The notes beneath the pieces are model-generated. The model searched no databases. It was given only the letters and a program-made list of their open reading frames with translations, and was not told where the DNA came from. 64,000 nucleotides of DNA, taken from NCBI GenBank assembly GCA_954871525.1, contig OX940864.1, forward strand, positions 4,086,001-4,150,000, in the 5' to 3' direction. The stretch is from Parietaria judaica (Eukaryota; Streptophyta; Magnoliopsida; Rosales; Urticaceae). Below are positions 1 to 13,838 of the stretch, in pieces. The position numbers and the translations under genes were made by a program. The first letter of the stretch is position 1. Every line of letters starts with the position of its first letter.

Positions 1-3000
1 CATTTTTTACAACCTTAAATTTCGAACCAATTGAAAAAATAATGATTTCAGGGCTTATACATTGGAATTTGAATATAACAAGAGTTCTCATGCAAAAATA
101 TGCAAGGATTAAATTGTTGACGAGAAATGCCATAGGAAATGCTATAGAATTTCCTATAGAATTTCTTTATTTTACATTTTTTACAACCTTAAATTTCGAA
201 CCAATTGAAAAAATAATGATTTTAGGGCTTATACACTGGAATTTGAATATAACAAGAGTTCTCATGCAAAAATATGCAAGGATTAAATTGTTGACGAGAA
301 ATGCCATAGGAAATGCTATAGAATTTCCTATAGAATTTCTTTATTTTACATTTTTTACAACCTTAAATTTCGAACCAATTGAAAAAATAATGATTTTAGG
401 GCTTATACATTGGAATTTGAATATAACAAGAGTTCTCATGCAAAAATATGCAAGGATTAAATTGTTGACGAGAAATGCCATAGGAAATGCTATAGCATTT
501 CCTATAGCATTTCTTTATTCTACATTTTTTACAACCTTAAATTTCGAATTAATTGAAAAAATAATGATTTTAGGGCTTATACATTGGAATTTGAATATAA
601 CAAGAGTTCTCATGCAAAAATATGCAAGGATTAAATTGTTGACGAGAAATGCCATAGGAAATGCTATAGCATTTCCTATAGCATTTCTTTATTTTACATT
701 TTTTACAACCTTAAATTTCGAACCAATTGAAAAAATAATGATTTCAGGGCTTATACATTGGAATTTGAATATAACAAGAGTTCTCATGCAAAAATATGCT
801 AGGATTAAATTGTAGACGAGAAATGCCATAGGAAATGCTATAGCATTTCCTATAGCATTTCTTTATTTGACATTTTTTACAACCTTAAATTTCAAACCAA
901 TTGGAAAAATAATGATTTTAGGGCTTATACATTGGAATTTGAATATAATAAGAGTTCTCATGCCAAAATATGCAAGGATTAAATTGTTTACGAGAAATGC
1001 CATAGGAAATGCTTTAGCATTTCCTATAGCATTTCTTTATTTTACATTTTTTACAACCTTAAATTTCGAACCAATTGAAAAAATAATGATTTCAGGGCTT
1101 ATACATTGGAATTTGAATATAACAAGAGTTCTCATGAAAAAATATGCAAGGATTAAATTGTTGACGAGAAATGCCATAGGAAATGCTATAGAATTTCCTA
1201 TAGCATTTCTTTATTTTACATTTTTTACAACCTTAAATTTCTAATCAATTGAAAAAAATAATGATTTCAGGGCTTATACATTGGAATTTGAATATAACAA
1301 GAGTTCTCATGCAAAAATATGCAAGGATTAAATTGTTGACGAGAAATGCCATAGGAAATGCTATAGCATTTCCTATAGCATTTCTTTATTTTACATTTTT
1401 TACAACCTTAAATTTCGAACCAATTGAAAAAATAATGATTTCAGGGCTTATACATTGGAATTTGAATATAACAAGAGTTCTCATGCAAAAATATGCTAGG
1501 ATTAAATTGTTGACGAGAAATGCCATAGGAAATGCTATAGCATTTCCTATAGCATTTCTTTATTTGACATTTTTTACAACCTTAAATTTCGAACCAATTT
1601 AAGAAATAATGATTTTAGGGCTTATACATTGGAATTTGAATATAACAAGAGTTTTCATGCCAAAATATGCAAGGATTAAATTGTTGACGAGAAATGCTAT
1701 CATAGGAAATGCTATTGCATTTCCTATAGCATTTCTTTATTTTACATTTTTTACAACCTTAAATTTCGAACCAATTGAAAAAATAATGATTTCAGGGCTT
1801 ATACATTGGAATTTGAATATAACAAGAGTTCTCATGCAAAAATATGCAAGGATTAAATTGTTGACGAGAAATGCCATAGGAAATGCTATAGAATTTCCTA
1901 TAGAATTTCTTTATTTTACATTTTTTACAACCTTAAATTTCGAACCAATTGAAAAAATAATGATTTTAGGGCTTATACACTGGAATTTGAATATAACAAG
2001 AGTTCTCATGCAAAAATATGCAAGGATTAAATTGTTGACGAGAAATGCCATAGGAAATGCTATAGAATTTCCTATAGAATTTCTTTATTTTACATTTTTT
2101 ACAACCTTAAATTTCGAACCAATTGAAAAAATAATGATTTTAGGGCTTATACATTGGAATTTGAATATAACAAGAGTTCTCATGCAAAAATATGCAAGGA
2201 TTAAATTGTTGACGAGAAATGCCATAGGAAATGCTATAGCATTTCCTATAGCATTTCTTTATTCTACATTTTTTACAACCTTAAATTTCGAATTAATTGA
2301 AAAAATAATGATTTTAGGGCTTATACATTGGAATTTGAATATAACAAGAGTTCTCATGCAAAAATATGCAAGGATTAAATTGTTGACGAGAAATGCCATA
2401 GGAAATGCTATAGCATTTCCTATAGCATTTCTTTATTTTACATTTTTTACAACCTTAAATTTCGAACCAATTGAAAAAATAATGATTTCAGGGCTTATAC
2501 ATTGGAATTTGAATATAACAAGAGTTCTCATGCAAAAATATGCTAGGATTAAATTGTAGACGAGAAATGCCATAGGAAATGCTATAGCATTTCCTATAGC
2601 ATTTCTTTATTTGACATTTTTTACAACCTTAAATTTCAAACCAATTGGAAAAATAATGATTTTAGGGCTTATACATTGGAATTTGAATATAATAAGAGTT
2701 CTCATGCCAAAATATGCAAGGATTAAATTGTTTACGAGAAATGCCATAGGAAATGCTTTAGCATTTCCTATAGCATTTCTTTATTTTACATTTTTTACAA
2801 CCTTAAATTTCGAACCAATTGAAAAAATAATGATTTCAGGGCTTATACATTGGAATTTGAATATAACAAGAGTTCTCATGAAAAAATATGCAAGGATTAA
2901 ATTGTTGACGAGAAATGCCATAGGAAATGCTATAGAATTTCCTATAGCATTTCTTTATTTTACATTTTTTACAACCTTAAATTTCTAATCAATTGAAAAA

Positions 3001-3488
3001 AATAATGATTTCAGGGCTTATACATTGGAATTTGAATATAACAAGAGTTCTCATGCAAAAATATGCAAGGATTAAATTGTTGACGAGAAATGCCATAGGA
3101 AATGCTATAGCATTTCCTATAGCATTTCTTTATTTTACATTTTTTACAACCTTAAATTTCGAACCAATTGAAAAAATAATGATTTCAGGGCTTATACATT
3201 GGAATTTGAATATAACAAGAGTTCTCATGCAAAAATATGCTAGGATTAAATTGTTGACGAGAAATGCCATAGGAAATGCTATAGCATTTCCTATAGCATT
3301 TCTTTATTTGACATTTTTTACAACCTTAAATTTCGAACCAATTTAAGAAATAATGATTTTAGGGCATATACATTGGAATTTGAATATAACAAGAGTTCTC
3401 ATGCCAAAATATGCAAGGATTAAATTGTTGACGAGAAATGCCATAGGAAATGCTATAGCATTTCCTATAGCATTTCTTTATTTTACAT
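1..3488 (+). repeat. 10-monomer HOR, 1744 bp, two copies
   Basis: Bases 1-1744 and 1745-3488 are near-identical copies of a ten-monomer block. The length is 10 x 174 plus 4 bp, explained by an extra A near 1250 and a 3-bp insertion near 1694 in the first copy. Diagnostic private changes recur exactly 1744 bp apart: a TAG in the KL-TRNA segment at 815 and 2559, a TAA in AATTTCTAATC at 1244 and 2988, and AATTTAAGAAATAATG near 1600 and 3344. The last monomer of copy 2 (from 3353) already differs slightly, with GGGCATATAC. Such shared lesions show block amplification and not independent mutation. Confidence 0.93.
480..505. repeat. Representative 26-bp perfect palindrome of the monomer
   Basis: The 20-base core GGAAATGCTATAGCATTTCC is its own reverse complement. 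Adding ATA on the left and TAT on the right extends the perfect dyad to 26 bp. It recurs in most monomers of the array. It is followed by a second tandem CTATAGCATTTC, so an inverted and a direct repeat overlap. Variants with CTATAGAATTTC or GGAAGTGC have imperfect dyads. It could extrude as a hairpin or be read by a dimeric DNA-binding protein, but no function is shown here. Confidence 0.9.
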
Positions 3489-5217
3489 TTTTTACAACCT
3501 TAAATTTCGAACCAATTGAAAAAATAATGATTTCAGGGCTTATACATTGGAATTTGAATATAACAAGAGTTCTCATGCAAAAATATGCTAGGATTAAATT
3601 GTTGACGAGAAATGCCATAGGAAATGCTATAGCATTTCCTATAGCATTTCTTTATTTGACATTTTTTAAAACCTTAAATTCTGAACCAATTGAAAAAATA
3701 ATGATTTTAGGGCTTATACATTGGAATTTGAATATAACAAGAGTTCTCATGCCAAAATATGCAAGGATTAAATTGTTGACGAGAAATGCCATAGGAAATG
3801 CTATAGCATTTCTTTATTTTACATTTTTTACAACCTTAAATTTCTAATCAATTGAAAAAATAATGATTTCAGGGATTATACATTGGAATTTGAATATAAC
3901 AAGAGTTCTCATGCAAAAATATGCAAGGATTAAATTGTTGACGAGAAATGCCATAGGAAATGCTATAGAATTTCCTATAGAATTTCTTTATTTTACATTT
4001 TTTACAACCTTAAATTTTGAACCTTAAATTTGAATATAACAAGAGTTCTCATGCAAAAATATGCAAGGATTAAATTGTTGACGAGAAATGCCATAGGAAA
4101 TGCTATAGCATTTCCTATAGAATTTCTTTATTTTACATTTTTTACAACCTTAAATTTCGAACCAATTGAAAAAATAATGATTTTAGGGCTTATACATTGG
4201 AATTTGAATATAACAAGAGTTCTCATGCAAAAATACGCAAGGATTAAATTGTTGACGAGAAATGCCATAGGAAATGCTATAGCATTTCATATACCATTTC
4301 TTTATTTTACATTGTTTACGACCTAAAATTCAAACCAATTGAAAAAATAATGATTTTAGGACTTATACATTGGAATTTGAATATAACAAGAGTTCTCATG
4401 CAAAAAAATGCAAGGATTAAATTGTTTACGAGAAATGCCATAGGAAATGCTATAGCATTTCCCATAGCATTTCTTTATTTTACATTTTTTACAACCTTAA
4501 ATTTCGAACCAATTGAAAAAATAATGATTTTAGGGCTTATACATTGAAATTTGAATATAACAAGAGTTCTCATGCAAAAATATGCTAGGATTAAATTGTT
4601 GACGAGAAATGCCATAGGAAATGCTATAGCATTTCCTATAACATTTCTTTATTTGACATTTTTTACAACCTTAAATTTCGAACCAATTGAAAAAATAATG
4701 ATTTTAGGGCTTATACATTGGAATTTGAATATAACAAGAGTTCTCATGCCAAAATATGCAAGGATTAAATTGTAAACGAGAAATGCCATAGGAAGTGCTA
4801 TAGCATTTCCTGTAGCATTTCTTTATTTTACATTGTTTACGACCTTAAATTTCGAACCAATTGAAAAAATAATGATTTTAGGGCTTATACATTGGAATTT
4901 GAATATAACAAGAGTTCTCATGCAAAAATATGCAAGGATTAAACTGTTGACGAGAAATGCCATAGGAAGTGCTATAGGATTTCCTGTAGCATTTCTTTAT
5001 TTTACATTGTTTACGACCTAAAATTCGAACCAATTGAAAAAATAATGATTTTAGGCCTTATACATTGGAATTTGAATATAACAAGAGTTCTCATGCAAAA
5101 ATATGCAAGGATTAAATTGTTTACGAGAAATGTCGTAGGAAATGCTATAGCATTTCCTATAGCATTTCTTTATTTTACATTGTTTACGACCTAAAATTCG
5201 AACCAATTGAAAAAATA
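3489..5217 (+). repeat. Satellite monomers between HOR blocks
   Basis: Monomers here do not fit the 1744-bp unit to the left and only partly fit the units to the right. One is internally deleted: near 4012-4035 the text runs from AATTTTGAACC straight into TTAAATTTGAATATAAC, losing the A-rich stretch and the GGGCTTATACATTGG part. A 12-bp-shorter monomer lies near 3790-3812, with one CTATAGCATTTC lost. From about 4340 the monomers switch to the TTGTTTACGACC family typical of the next HOR domain. Confidence 0.8.
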
Positions 5218-6952
5218 ATGATTTTAGGACTAATACATTGGAATTTGAATATAACAAGAGTTCTCATGCAAAAATATGCAAGGATTAAATTGTTTACGAG
5301 AAATGCCATAGGAAATGCTATAGCATTTCCTATAGCATTTCTTTATTTTACATTTTTTACAACCTTAAATTTCGAACCAATTGAAAAAATAATGATTTTA
5401 GGGCTTATACATTTAAATTTTAATATAACAAGAGTTCTCATGCAAAAATATTCTAGGATTAAATTGTTGACGAGAAATGCCATAGGAAATGCTATAGCAT
5501 TTCCTATAACATTTCTTTATTTGACATTTTTTACAACCTTAAATTTCGAACCAATTGAAAAAATAATGATTTTAGGGCTTATACATTGGAATTTGAATAT
5601 AACAAGAGTTCTCATGCCAAAATATGCAAGGATTAAATTGTTGACGAGAAATGCCATAGGAAGTGCTATAGCATTTCCTGTAGCATTTCTTTATTTTACA
5701 TTGTTTACGACCTTAAATTTCAAACCAATTGAAAAAATAATGATTTTAGGGCTTATACATTGGAATTTGAATATAACAAGAGTTCTCATGCAAAAATATG
5801 CAAGGATTAAACTGTTGACGAGAAATGCCATAGGAAGTGCTATAGCATTTCCTGTAGCATTTCTTTATTTTACATTGTTTACGACCTAAAATTCGAACCA
5901 ATTGAAAAAATAATGATTTTAGGCCTTATACATTGGAATTTGAATATAACAAGAGTTCTCATGCAAAAATATGCAAGGATTAAATTGTTTACGAGAAATG
6001 TCGTAGGAAATGCTATAGCATTTCCTATAGCATTTCTTTATTTTACATTGTTTACGACCTAAAATTCGAACCAATTGAAAAATAATGATTTTAGGACTAA
6101 TACATTGGAATTTGAATATAACAAGAGTTCTCATGCAAAAATATGCAAGGATTAAATTGTTTACGAGAAATGCCATAGGAAATGCTATAGCATTTCCTAT
6201 AGCATTTCTTTATTTTACATTTTTTACAACCTTAAATTTCGAACCAATTGAAAAAATAATGATTTTAGGGCTTATACATTTAAATTTTAATATAACAAGA
6301 GTTCTCATGCAAAAATATGCTAGGATTAAATTGTTGACGAGAAATGCCATAGGAAATGCTATAGCATTTCCTATAACATTTCTTTATTTCACATTTTTTA
6401 CAACCTTAAATTTCGAACCAATTGAAAAAATAATGATTTTAGGGCTTATACATTGGAATTTGAATATAACAAGAGTTCTCATGCCAAAATATGCCAGGAT
6501 TAAATTGTTGACGAGAAATGCCATAGGAAGTGCTATAGCATTTCCTGTAGCATTTCTTTATTTTACATTGTTTACGACCTTAAATTTCGAACCAATTGAA
6601 AAAATAATGATTTTAGGGCTTATACATTGGAATTTGAATATAACAAGAGTTCTCATGCAAAAATATGCAAGGATTAAACTGTTGACGAGAAATGCCATAG
6701 GAAGTGCTATAGCATTTCCTGTAGCATTTCTTTATTTTACATTGTTTACGACCTAAAATTCGAACCAATTGAAAAAATAATGATTTTAGGCCTTATACAT
6801 TGGAATTTGAATATAACAAGAGTTCTCATGCCAAAATATGCAAGGATTAAATTGTTTACGAGAAATGTCGTAGGAAATGCTATAGCATTTCCTATAGCAT
6901 TTCTTTATTTTACATTGTTTACGACCTAAAATTCGAACCAATTGAAAAAATA
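5218..6952 (+). repeat. 5-monomer HOR, about 868 bp, two copies
   Basis: Two successive five-monomer units start at 5218 and 6085; the first is 867 bp because one A is missing near 6078. Each unit contains, in order: a GGACTAATACATTGG monomer, a monomer with CATTTAAATTTTAATAT, a monomer reading into GGAAGTGC and CCTGTAGC, a second such monomer, and a GGCCTTATAC monomer carrying AAATGTCGTAGG. The same unit recurs inside the 3443-bp HOR at 8660-9527, 9528-10395, 12103-12970 and 12971-13838, where the first unit of each pair starts with a hybrid monomer. Confidence 0.9.
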
Positions 6953-9900
6953 ATGATTTTAGGACTAATACATTGGAATTTGAATATAACAAGAGTTCTC
7001 ATGCAAAAATATGCAAGGATTAAATTGTTTACGAGAAATGCCATAGGAAATGCTATAGCATTTCCTATAGCATTTCTTTATTTTACATTTTTTACAACCT
7101 TAAATTTCGAACCAATTGAAAAAATAATGATTTTAGGGCTTATACATTTAAATTTTAATATAACAAGAGTTCTCATGCAAAAATATGCAAGGATTTAATT
7201 GTTGACGAGAAATGCCATAGGAAATGCTATAGAATTTCCTATAGAATTTCTTTATTTTACATTTTTTACAACCTTAAATTTCGAACCAATTGAAAAAATA
7301 ATGATTTCAGGGCTTATACATTGCAATTTGAATATAACAAGAGTTCTCATGCAAAAATATGCAAGGATTAAATTGTTGACGAGAAATGCCATAGGAAATG
7401 CTATAGTATTTCCTATAGCATTTCTTTATTTTACATTGTTTACGACCTAAAATTCGAACCAATTGAAAAAATAATGATTTTAGGACTTATACATTCGAAT
7501 TTGAATATAACAAGAGTTCTCATGCAAAAATATGCAAGGATTAAATTGTTTACGAGAAATGCCATAGGAAATGCTATAGCATTTCTTTATTTTACATTTT
7601 TACAACCTTAAATTTCGAACCAATTGAAAAAATAATGATTTTAGGGCTTATACATTGAAATTTGAATATAAAAAGAGTTCTCATGAAAAAATATGCAAGG
7701 ATTAAATTGTTGACGAGAAATGCAATAGGAAAAGCTATAGCATTTCCTATAGCATTTCTTTATTTGACATTTTTTACAACCTTAAATTTTGAACCAATTG
7801 AAAAAATAATGATTTTAGGGCTTATACATTGGAATTTGAATATAACAAGAGTTCTCATGCCAAAATATGCAAGGATTAAATTGTTGACGAGAAATGCCAT
7901 AGGAAATGCATTTCTTTATTTTACATTTTTTACAACCTTAAATTTCGAACTAATTGAAAAAATAATGATTTTAGGGCTTATACATTGGAATTTGAATATA
8001 ACAAGAGTTCTCATGCAAAAATATGCAAGGAATAAATTGTTGACGAGAAATGCCATAGGAAATGCTATAGAATTTCCTATAGAATTTAATGATTTTACAT
8101 TTTTTACAACCTTAAATTTCGAACCAATTGAAAAAATAATGATTTTAGGGCTTATACATTGAAATTTGAATATAACAAGAGTTCTCATGCAAAAATATGC
8201 TAGGATTAAATTGTTGACGAGAAATGCCATAGGAAATGCTATAGCATTTCCTATAACATTTCTTTATTTGACATTTTTTACAACCTTAAATTTCGAACCA
8301 ATTGAAAAAATAATGATTTTAGGGCTTATACATTGGAATTTGAATATAACAAGAGTTCTCATGCCAAAATATGCAAGGATTAAATTGTTGACGAGAAATG
8401 CCATAGGAAGTGCTATAGCATTTCCTGTAGCATTTCTTTATTTTACATTGTTTACGACCTTAAATTTCGAACCAATTGAAAAAATAATGATTTTAGGGCT
8501 TATACATTGGAATTTGAATATAACAAGAGTTCTCATGCAAAAATATGCAAGAATTAAACTGTTGACGAGAAATGCCATAGGAAGTGCTATAGCATTTCCT
8601 GTAGCATTTCTTTATTTTACATTGTTTACGACCTAAAATTCGAACCAATTGAAAAAATAATGATTTTAGGCCTTATACATTGGAATTTGAATATAACAAG
8701 AGTTCTCATGCAAAAATATGCAAGGATTAAATTGTTTACGAGAAATGCCATAGGAAATGCTATAGCATTTCCTATAGCATTTCTTTATTTTACATTTTTT
8801 ACAACCTTAAATTTCGAACCAATTGAAAAAATAATGATTTTAGGGCTTATACATTTAAATTTTAATATAACAAGAGTTCTCATGCAAAAATATGCTAGGA
8901 TTAAATTGTTGACGAGAAATGCCATAGGAAATGCTATAGCATTTCCTATAACATTTCTTTATTTGACATTTTTTACAACCTTAAATTTCGAACCAATTGA
9001 AAAAATAATGATTTTAGGGCTTATACATTGGAATTTGAATATAACAAGAGTTCTCATGCCAAAATATGCAAGGATTAAATTGTTGACGAGAAATGCCATA
9101 GGAAGTGCTATAGCATTTCCTGTAGCATTTCTTTATTTTACATTGTTTACGACCTTAAATTTCAAACCAATTGAAAAAATAATGATTTTAGGGCTTATAC
9201 ATTGGAATTTGAATATAACAAGAGTTCTCATGCAAAAATATGCAAGGATTAAACTGTTGACGAGAAATGCCATAGGAAGTGCTATAGCATTTCCTGTAGC
9301 ATTTCTTTATTTTACATTGTTTACGACCTAAAATTCGAACCAATTGAAAAAATAATGATTTTAGGCCTTATACATTGGAATTTGAATATAACAAGAGTTC
9401 TCATGCAAAAATATGCAAGGATTAAATTGTTTACGAGAAATGTCGTAGGAAATGCTATAGCATTTCCTATAGCATTTCTTTATTTTACATTGTTTACGAC
9501 CTAAAATTCGAACCAATTGAAAAAATAATGATTTTAGGACTAATACATTGGAATTTGAATATAACAAGAGTTCTCATGCAAAAATATGCAAGGATTAAAT
9601 TGTTTACGAGAAATGCCATAGGAAATGCTATAGCATTTCCTATAGCATTTCTTTATTTTACATTTTTTACAACCTTAAATTTCGAACCAATTGAAAAAAT
9701 AATGATTTTAGGGCTTATACATTTAAATTTTAATATAACAAGAGTTCTCATGCAAAAATATGCTAGGATTAAATTGTTGACGAGAAATGCCATAGGAAAT
9801 GCTATAGCATTTCCTATAACATTTCTTTATTTCACATTTTTTACAACCTTAAATTTCGAACCAATTGAAAAAATAATGATTTTAGGGCTTATACATTGGA

Positions 9901-12900
9901 ATTTGAATATAACAAGAGTTGTCATGCCAAAATATGCCAGGATTAAATTGTTGACGAGAAATGCCATAGGAAGTGCTATAGCATTTCCTGTAGCATTTCT
10001 TTATTTTACATTGTTTACGACCTTAAATTTCGAACCAATTGAAAAAATAATGATTTTAGGGCTTATACATTGGAATTTGAATATAACAAGAGTTCTCATG
10101 CAAAAATATGCAAGGATTAAACTGTTGACGAGAAATGCCATAGGAAGTGCTATAGCATTTCCTGTAGCATTTCTTTATTTTACATTGTTTACGACCTAAA
10201 ATTCGAACCAATTGAAAAAATAATGATTTTAGGCCTTATACATTGGAATTTGAATATAACAAGAGTTCTCATGCAAAAATATGCAAGGATTAAATTGTTT
10301 ACGAGAAATGTCGTAGGAAATGCTATAGCATTTCCTATAGCATTTCTTTATTTTACATTGTTTACGACCTAAAATTCGAACCAATTGAAAAAATAATGAT
10401 TTTAGGACTAATACATTGGAATTTGAATATAACAAGAGTTCTCATGCAAAAATATGCAAGGATTAAATTGTTTACGAGAAATGCCATAGGAAATGCTATA
10501 GCATTTCCTATAGCATTTCTTTATTTTACATTTTTTACAACCTTAAATTTCGAACCAATTGAAAAAATAATGATTTTAGGGCTTATACATTTAAATTTTA
10601 ATATAACAAGAGTTCTCATGCAAAAATATGCAAGGATTTAATTGTTGACGAGAAATGCCATAGGAAATGCTATAGAATTTCCTATAGAATTTCTTTATTT
10701 TACATTTTTTACAACCTTAAATTTCGAACCAATTGAAAAAATAATGATTTCAGGGCTTATACATTGCAATTTGAATATAACAAGAGTTCTCATGCAAAAA
10801 TATGCAAGGATTAAATTGTTGACGAGAAATGCCATAGGAAATGCTATAGTATTTCCTATAGCATTTCTTTATTTTACATTGTTTACGACCTAAAATTCGA
10901 ACCAATTGAAAAAATAATGATTTTAGGACTTATACATTCGAATTTGAATATAACAAGAGTTCTCATGCAAAAATATGCAAGGATTAAATTGTTTACGAGA
11001 AATGCCATAGGAAATGCTATAGCATTTCTTTATTTTACATTTTTACAACCTTAAATTTCGAACCAATTGAAAAAATAATGATTTTAGGGCTTATACATTG
11101 AAATTTGAATATAAAAAGAGTTCTCATGAAAAAATATGCAAGGATTAAATTGTTGACGAGAAATGCAATAGGAAAAGCTATAGCATTTCCTATAGCATTT
11201 CTTTATTTGACATTTTTTACAACCTTAAATTTTGAACCAATTGAAAAAATAATGATTTTAGGGCTTATACATTGGAATTTGAATATAACAAGAGTTCTCA
11301 TGCCAAAATATGCAAGGATTAAATTGTTGACGAGAAATGCCATAGGAAATGCATTTCTTTATTTTACATTTTTTACAACCTTAAATTTCGAACTAATTGA
11401 AAAAATAATGATTTTAGGGCTTATACATTGGAATTTGAATATAACAAGAGTTCTCATGCAAAAATATGCAAGGAATAAATTGTTGACGAGAAATGCCATA
11501 GGAAATGCTATAGAATTTCCTATAGAATTTAATGATTTTACATTTTTTACAACCTTAAATTTCGAACCAATTGAAAAAATAATGATTTTAGGGCTTATAC
11601 ATTGAAATTTGAATATAACAAGAGTTCTCATGCAAAAATATGCTAGGATTAAATTGTTGACGAGAAATGCCATAGGAAATGCTATAGCATTTCCTATAAC
11701 ATTTCTTTATTTGACATTTTTTACAACCTTAAATTTCGAACCAATTGAAAAAATAATGATTTTAGGGCTTATACATTGGAATTTGAATATAACAAGAGTT
11801 CTCATGCCAAAATATGCAAGGATTAAATTGTTGACGAGAAATGCCATAGGAAGTGCTATAGCATTTCCTGTAGCATTTCTTTATTTTACATTGTTTACGA
11901 CCTTAAATTTCGAACCAATTGAAAAAATAATGATTTTAGGGCTTATACATTGGAATTTGAATATAACAAGAGTTCTCATGCAAAAATATGCAAGAATTAA
12001 ACTGTTGACGAGAAATGCCATAGGAAGTGCTATAGCATTTCCTGTAGCATTTCTTTATTTTACATTGTTTACGACCTAAAATTCGAACCAATTGAAAAAA
12101 TAATGATTTTAGGCCTTATACATTGGAATTTGAATATAACAAGAGTTCTCATGCAAAAATATGCAAGGATTAAATTGTTTACGAGAAATGCCATAGGAAA
12201 TGCTATAGCATTTCCTATAGCATTTCTTTATTTTACATTTTTTACAACCTTAAATTTCGAACCAATTGAAAAAATAATGATTTTAGGGCTTATACATTTA
12301 AATTTTAATATAACAAGAGTTCTCATGCAAAAATATGCTAGGATTAAATTGTTGACGAGAAATGCCATAGGAAATGCTATAGCATTTCCTATAACATTTC
12401 TTTATTTGACATTTTTTACAACCTTAAATTTCGAACCAATTGAAAAAATAATGATTTTAGGGCTTATACATTGGAATTTGAATATAACAAGAGTTCTCAT
12501 GCCAAAATATGCAAGGATTAAATTGTTGACGAGAAATGCCATAGGAAGTGCTATAGCATTTCCTGTAGCATTTCTTTATTTTACATTGTTTACGACCTTA
12601 AATTTCGAACCAATTGAAAAAATAATGATTTTAGGGCTTATACATTGGAATTTGAATATAACAAGAGTTCTCATGCAAAAATATGCAAGGATTAAACTGT
12701 TGACGAGAAATGCCATAGGAAGTGCTATAGCATTTCCTGTAGCATTTCTTTATTTTACATTGTTTACGACCTAAAATTCGAACCAATTGAAAAAATAATG
12801 ATTTTAGGCCTTATACATTGGAATTTGAATATAACAAGAGTTCTCATGCAAAAATATGCAAGGATTAAATTGTTTACGAGAAATGTCGTAGGAAATGCTA

Positions 12901-13838
12901 TAGCATTTCCTATAGCATTTCTTTATTTTACATTGTTTACGACCTAAAATTCGAACCAATTGAAAAAATAATGATTTTAGGACTAATACATTGGAATTTG
13001 AATATAACAAGAGTTCTCATGCAAAAATATGCAAGGATTAAATTGTTTACGAGAAATGCCATAGGAAATGCTATAGCATTTCCTATAGCATTTCTTTATT
13101 TTACATTTTTTACAACCTTAAATTTCGAACCAATTGAAAAAATAATGATTTTAGGGCTTATACATTTAAATTTTAATATAACAAGAGTTCTCATGCAAAA
13201 ATATGCTAGGATTAAATTGTTGACGAGAAATGCCATAGGAAATGCTATAGCATTTCCTATAACATTTCTTTATTTCACATTTTTTACAACCTTAAATTTC
13301 GAACCAATTGAAAAAATAATGATTTTAGGGCTTATACATTGGAATTTGAATATAACAAGAGTTCTCATGCCAAAATATGCCAGGATTAAATTGTTGACGA
13401 GAAATGCCATAGGAAGTGCTATAGCATTTCCTGTAGCATTTCTTTATTTTACATTGTTTACGACCTTAAATTTCGAACCAATTGAAAAAATAATGATTTT
13501 AGGGCTTATACATTGGAATTTGAATATAACAAGAGTTCTCATGCAAAAATATGCAAGGATTAAACTGTTGACGAGAAATGCCATAGGAAGTGCTATAGCA
13601 TTTCCTGTAGCATTTCTTTATTTTACATTGTTTACGACCTAAAATTCGAACCAATTGAAAAAATAATGATTTTAGGCCTTATACATTGGAATTTGAATAT
13701 AACAAGAGTTCTCATGCAAAAATATGCAAGGATTAAATTGTTTACGAGAAATGTCGTAGGAAATGCTATAGCATTTCCTATAGCATTTCTTTATTTTACA
13801 TTGTTTACGACCTAAAATTCGAACCAATTGAAAAAATA
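6953..13838 (+). repeat. 20-monomer HOR, 3443 bp, two copies
   Basis: Bases 6953-10395 and 10396-13838 match almost base for base at an offset of 3443 bp. The unit is composite: a ten-monomer part of 1707 bp (6953-8659 and 10396-12102) followed by two five-monomer units of 868 bp. The ten-monomer part includes short variants, for example GGAAATGCATTTC at 7903-7914 (repeated at 11346-11357) and AATTTAATGATTTTAC near 8085. Identical unusual variants in both copies indicate very recent amplification. Confidence 0.93.
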
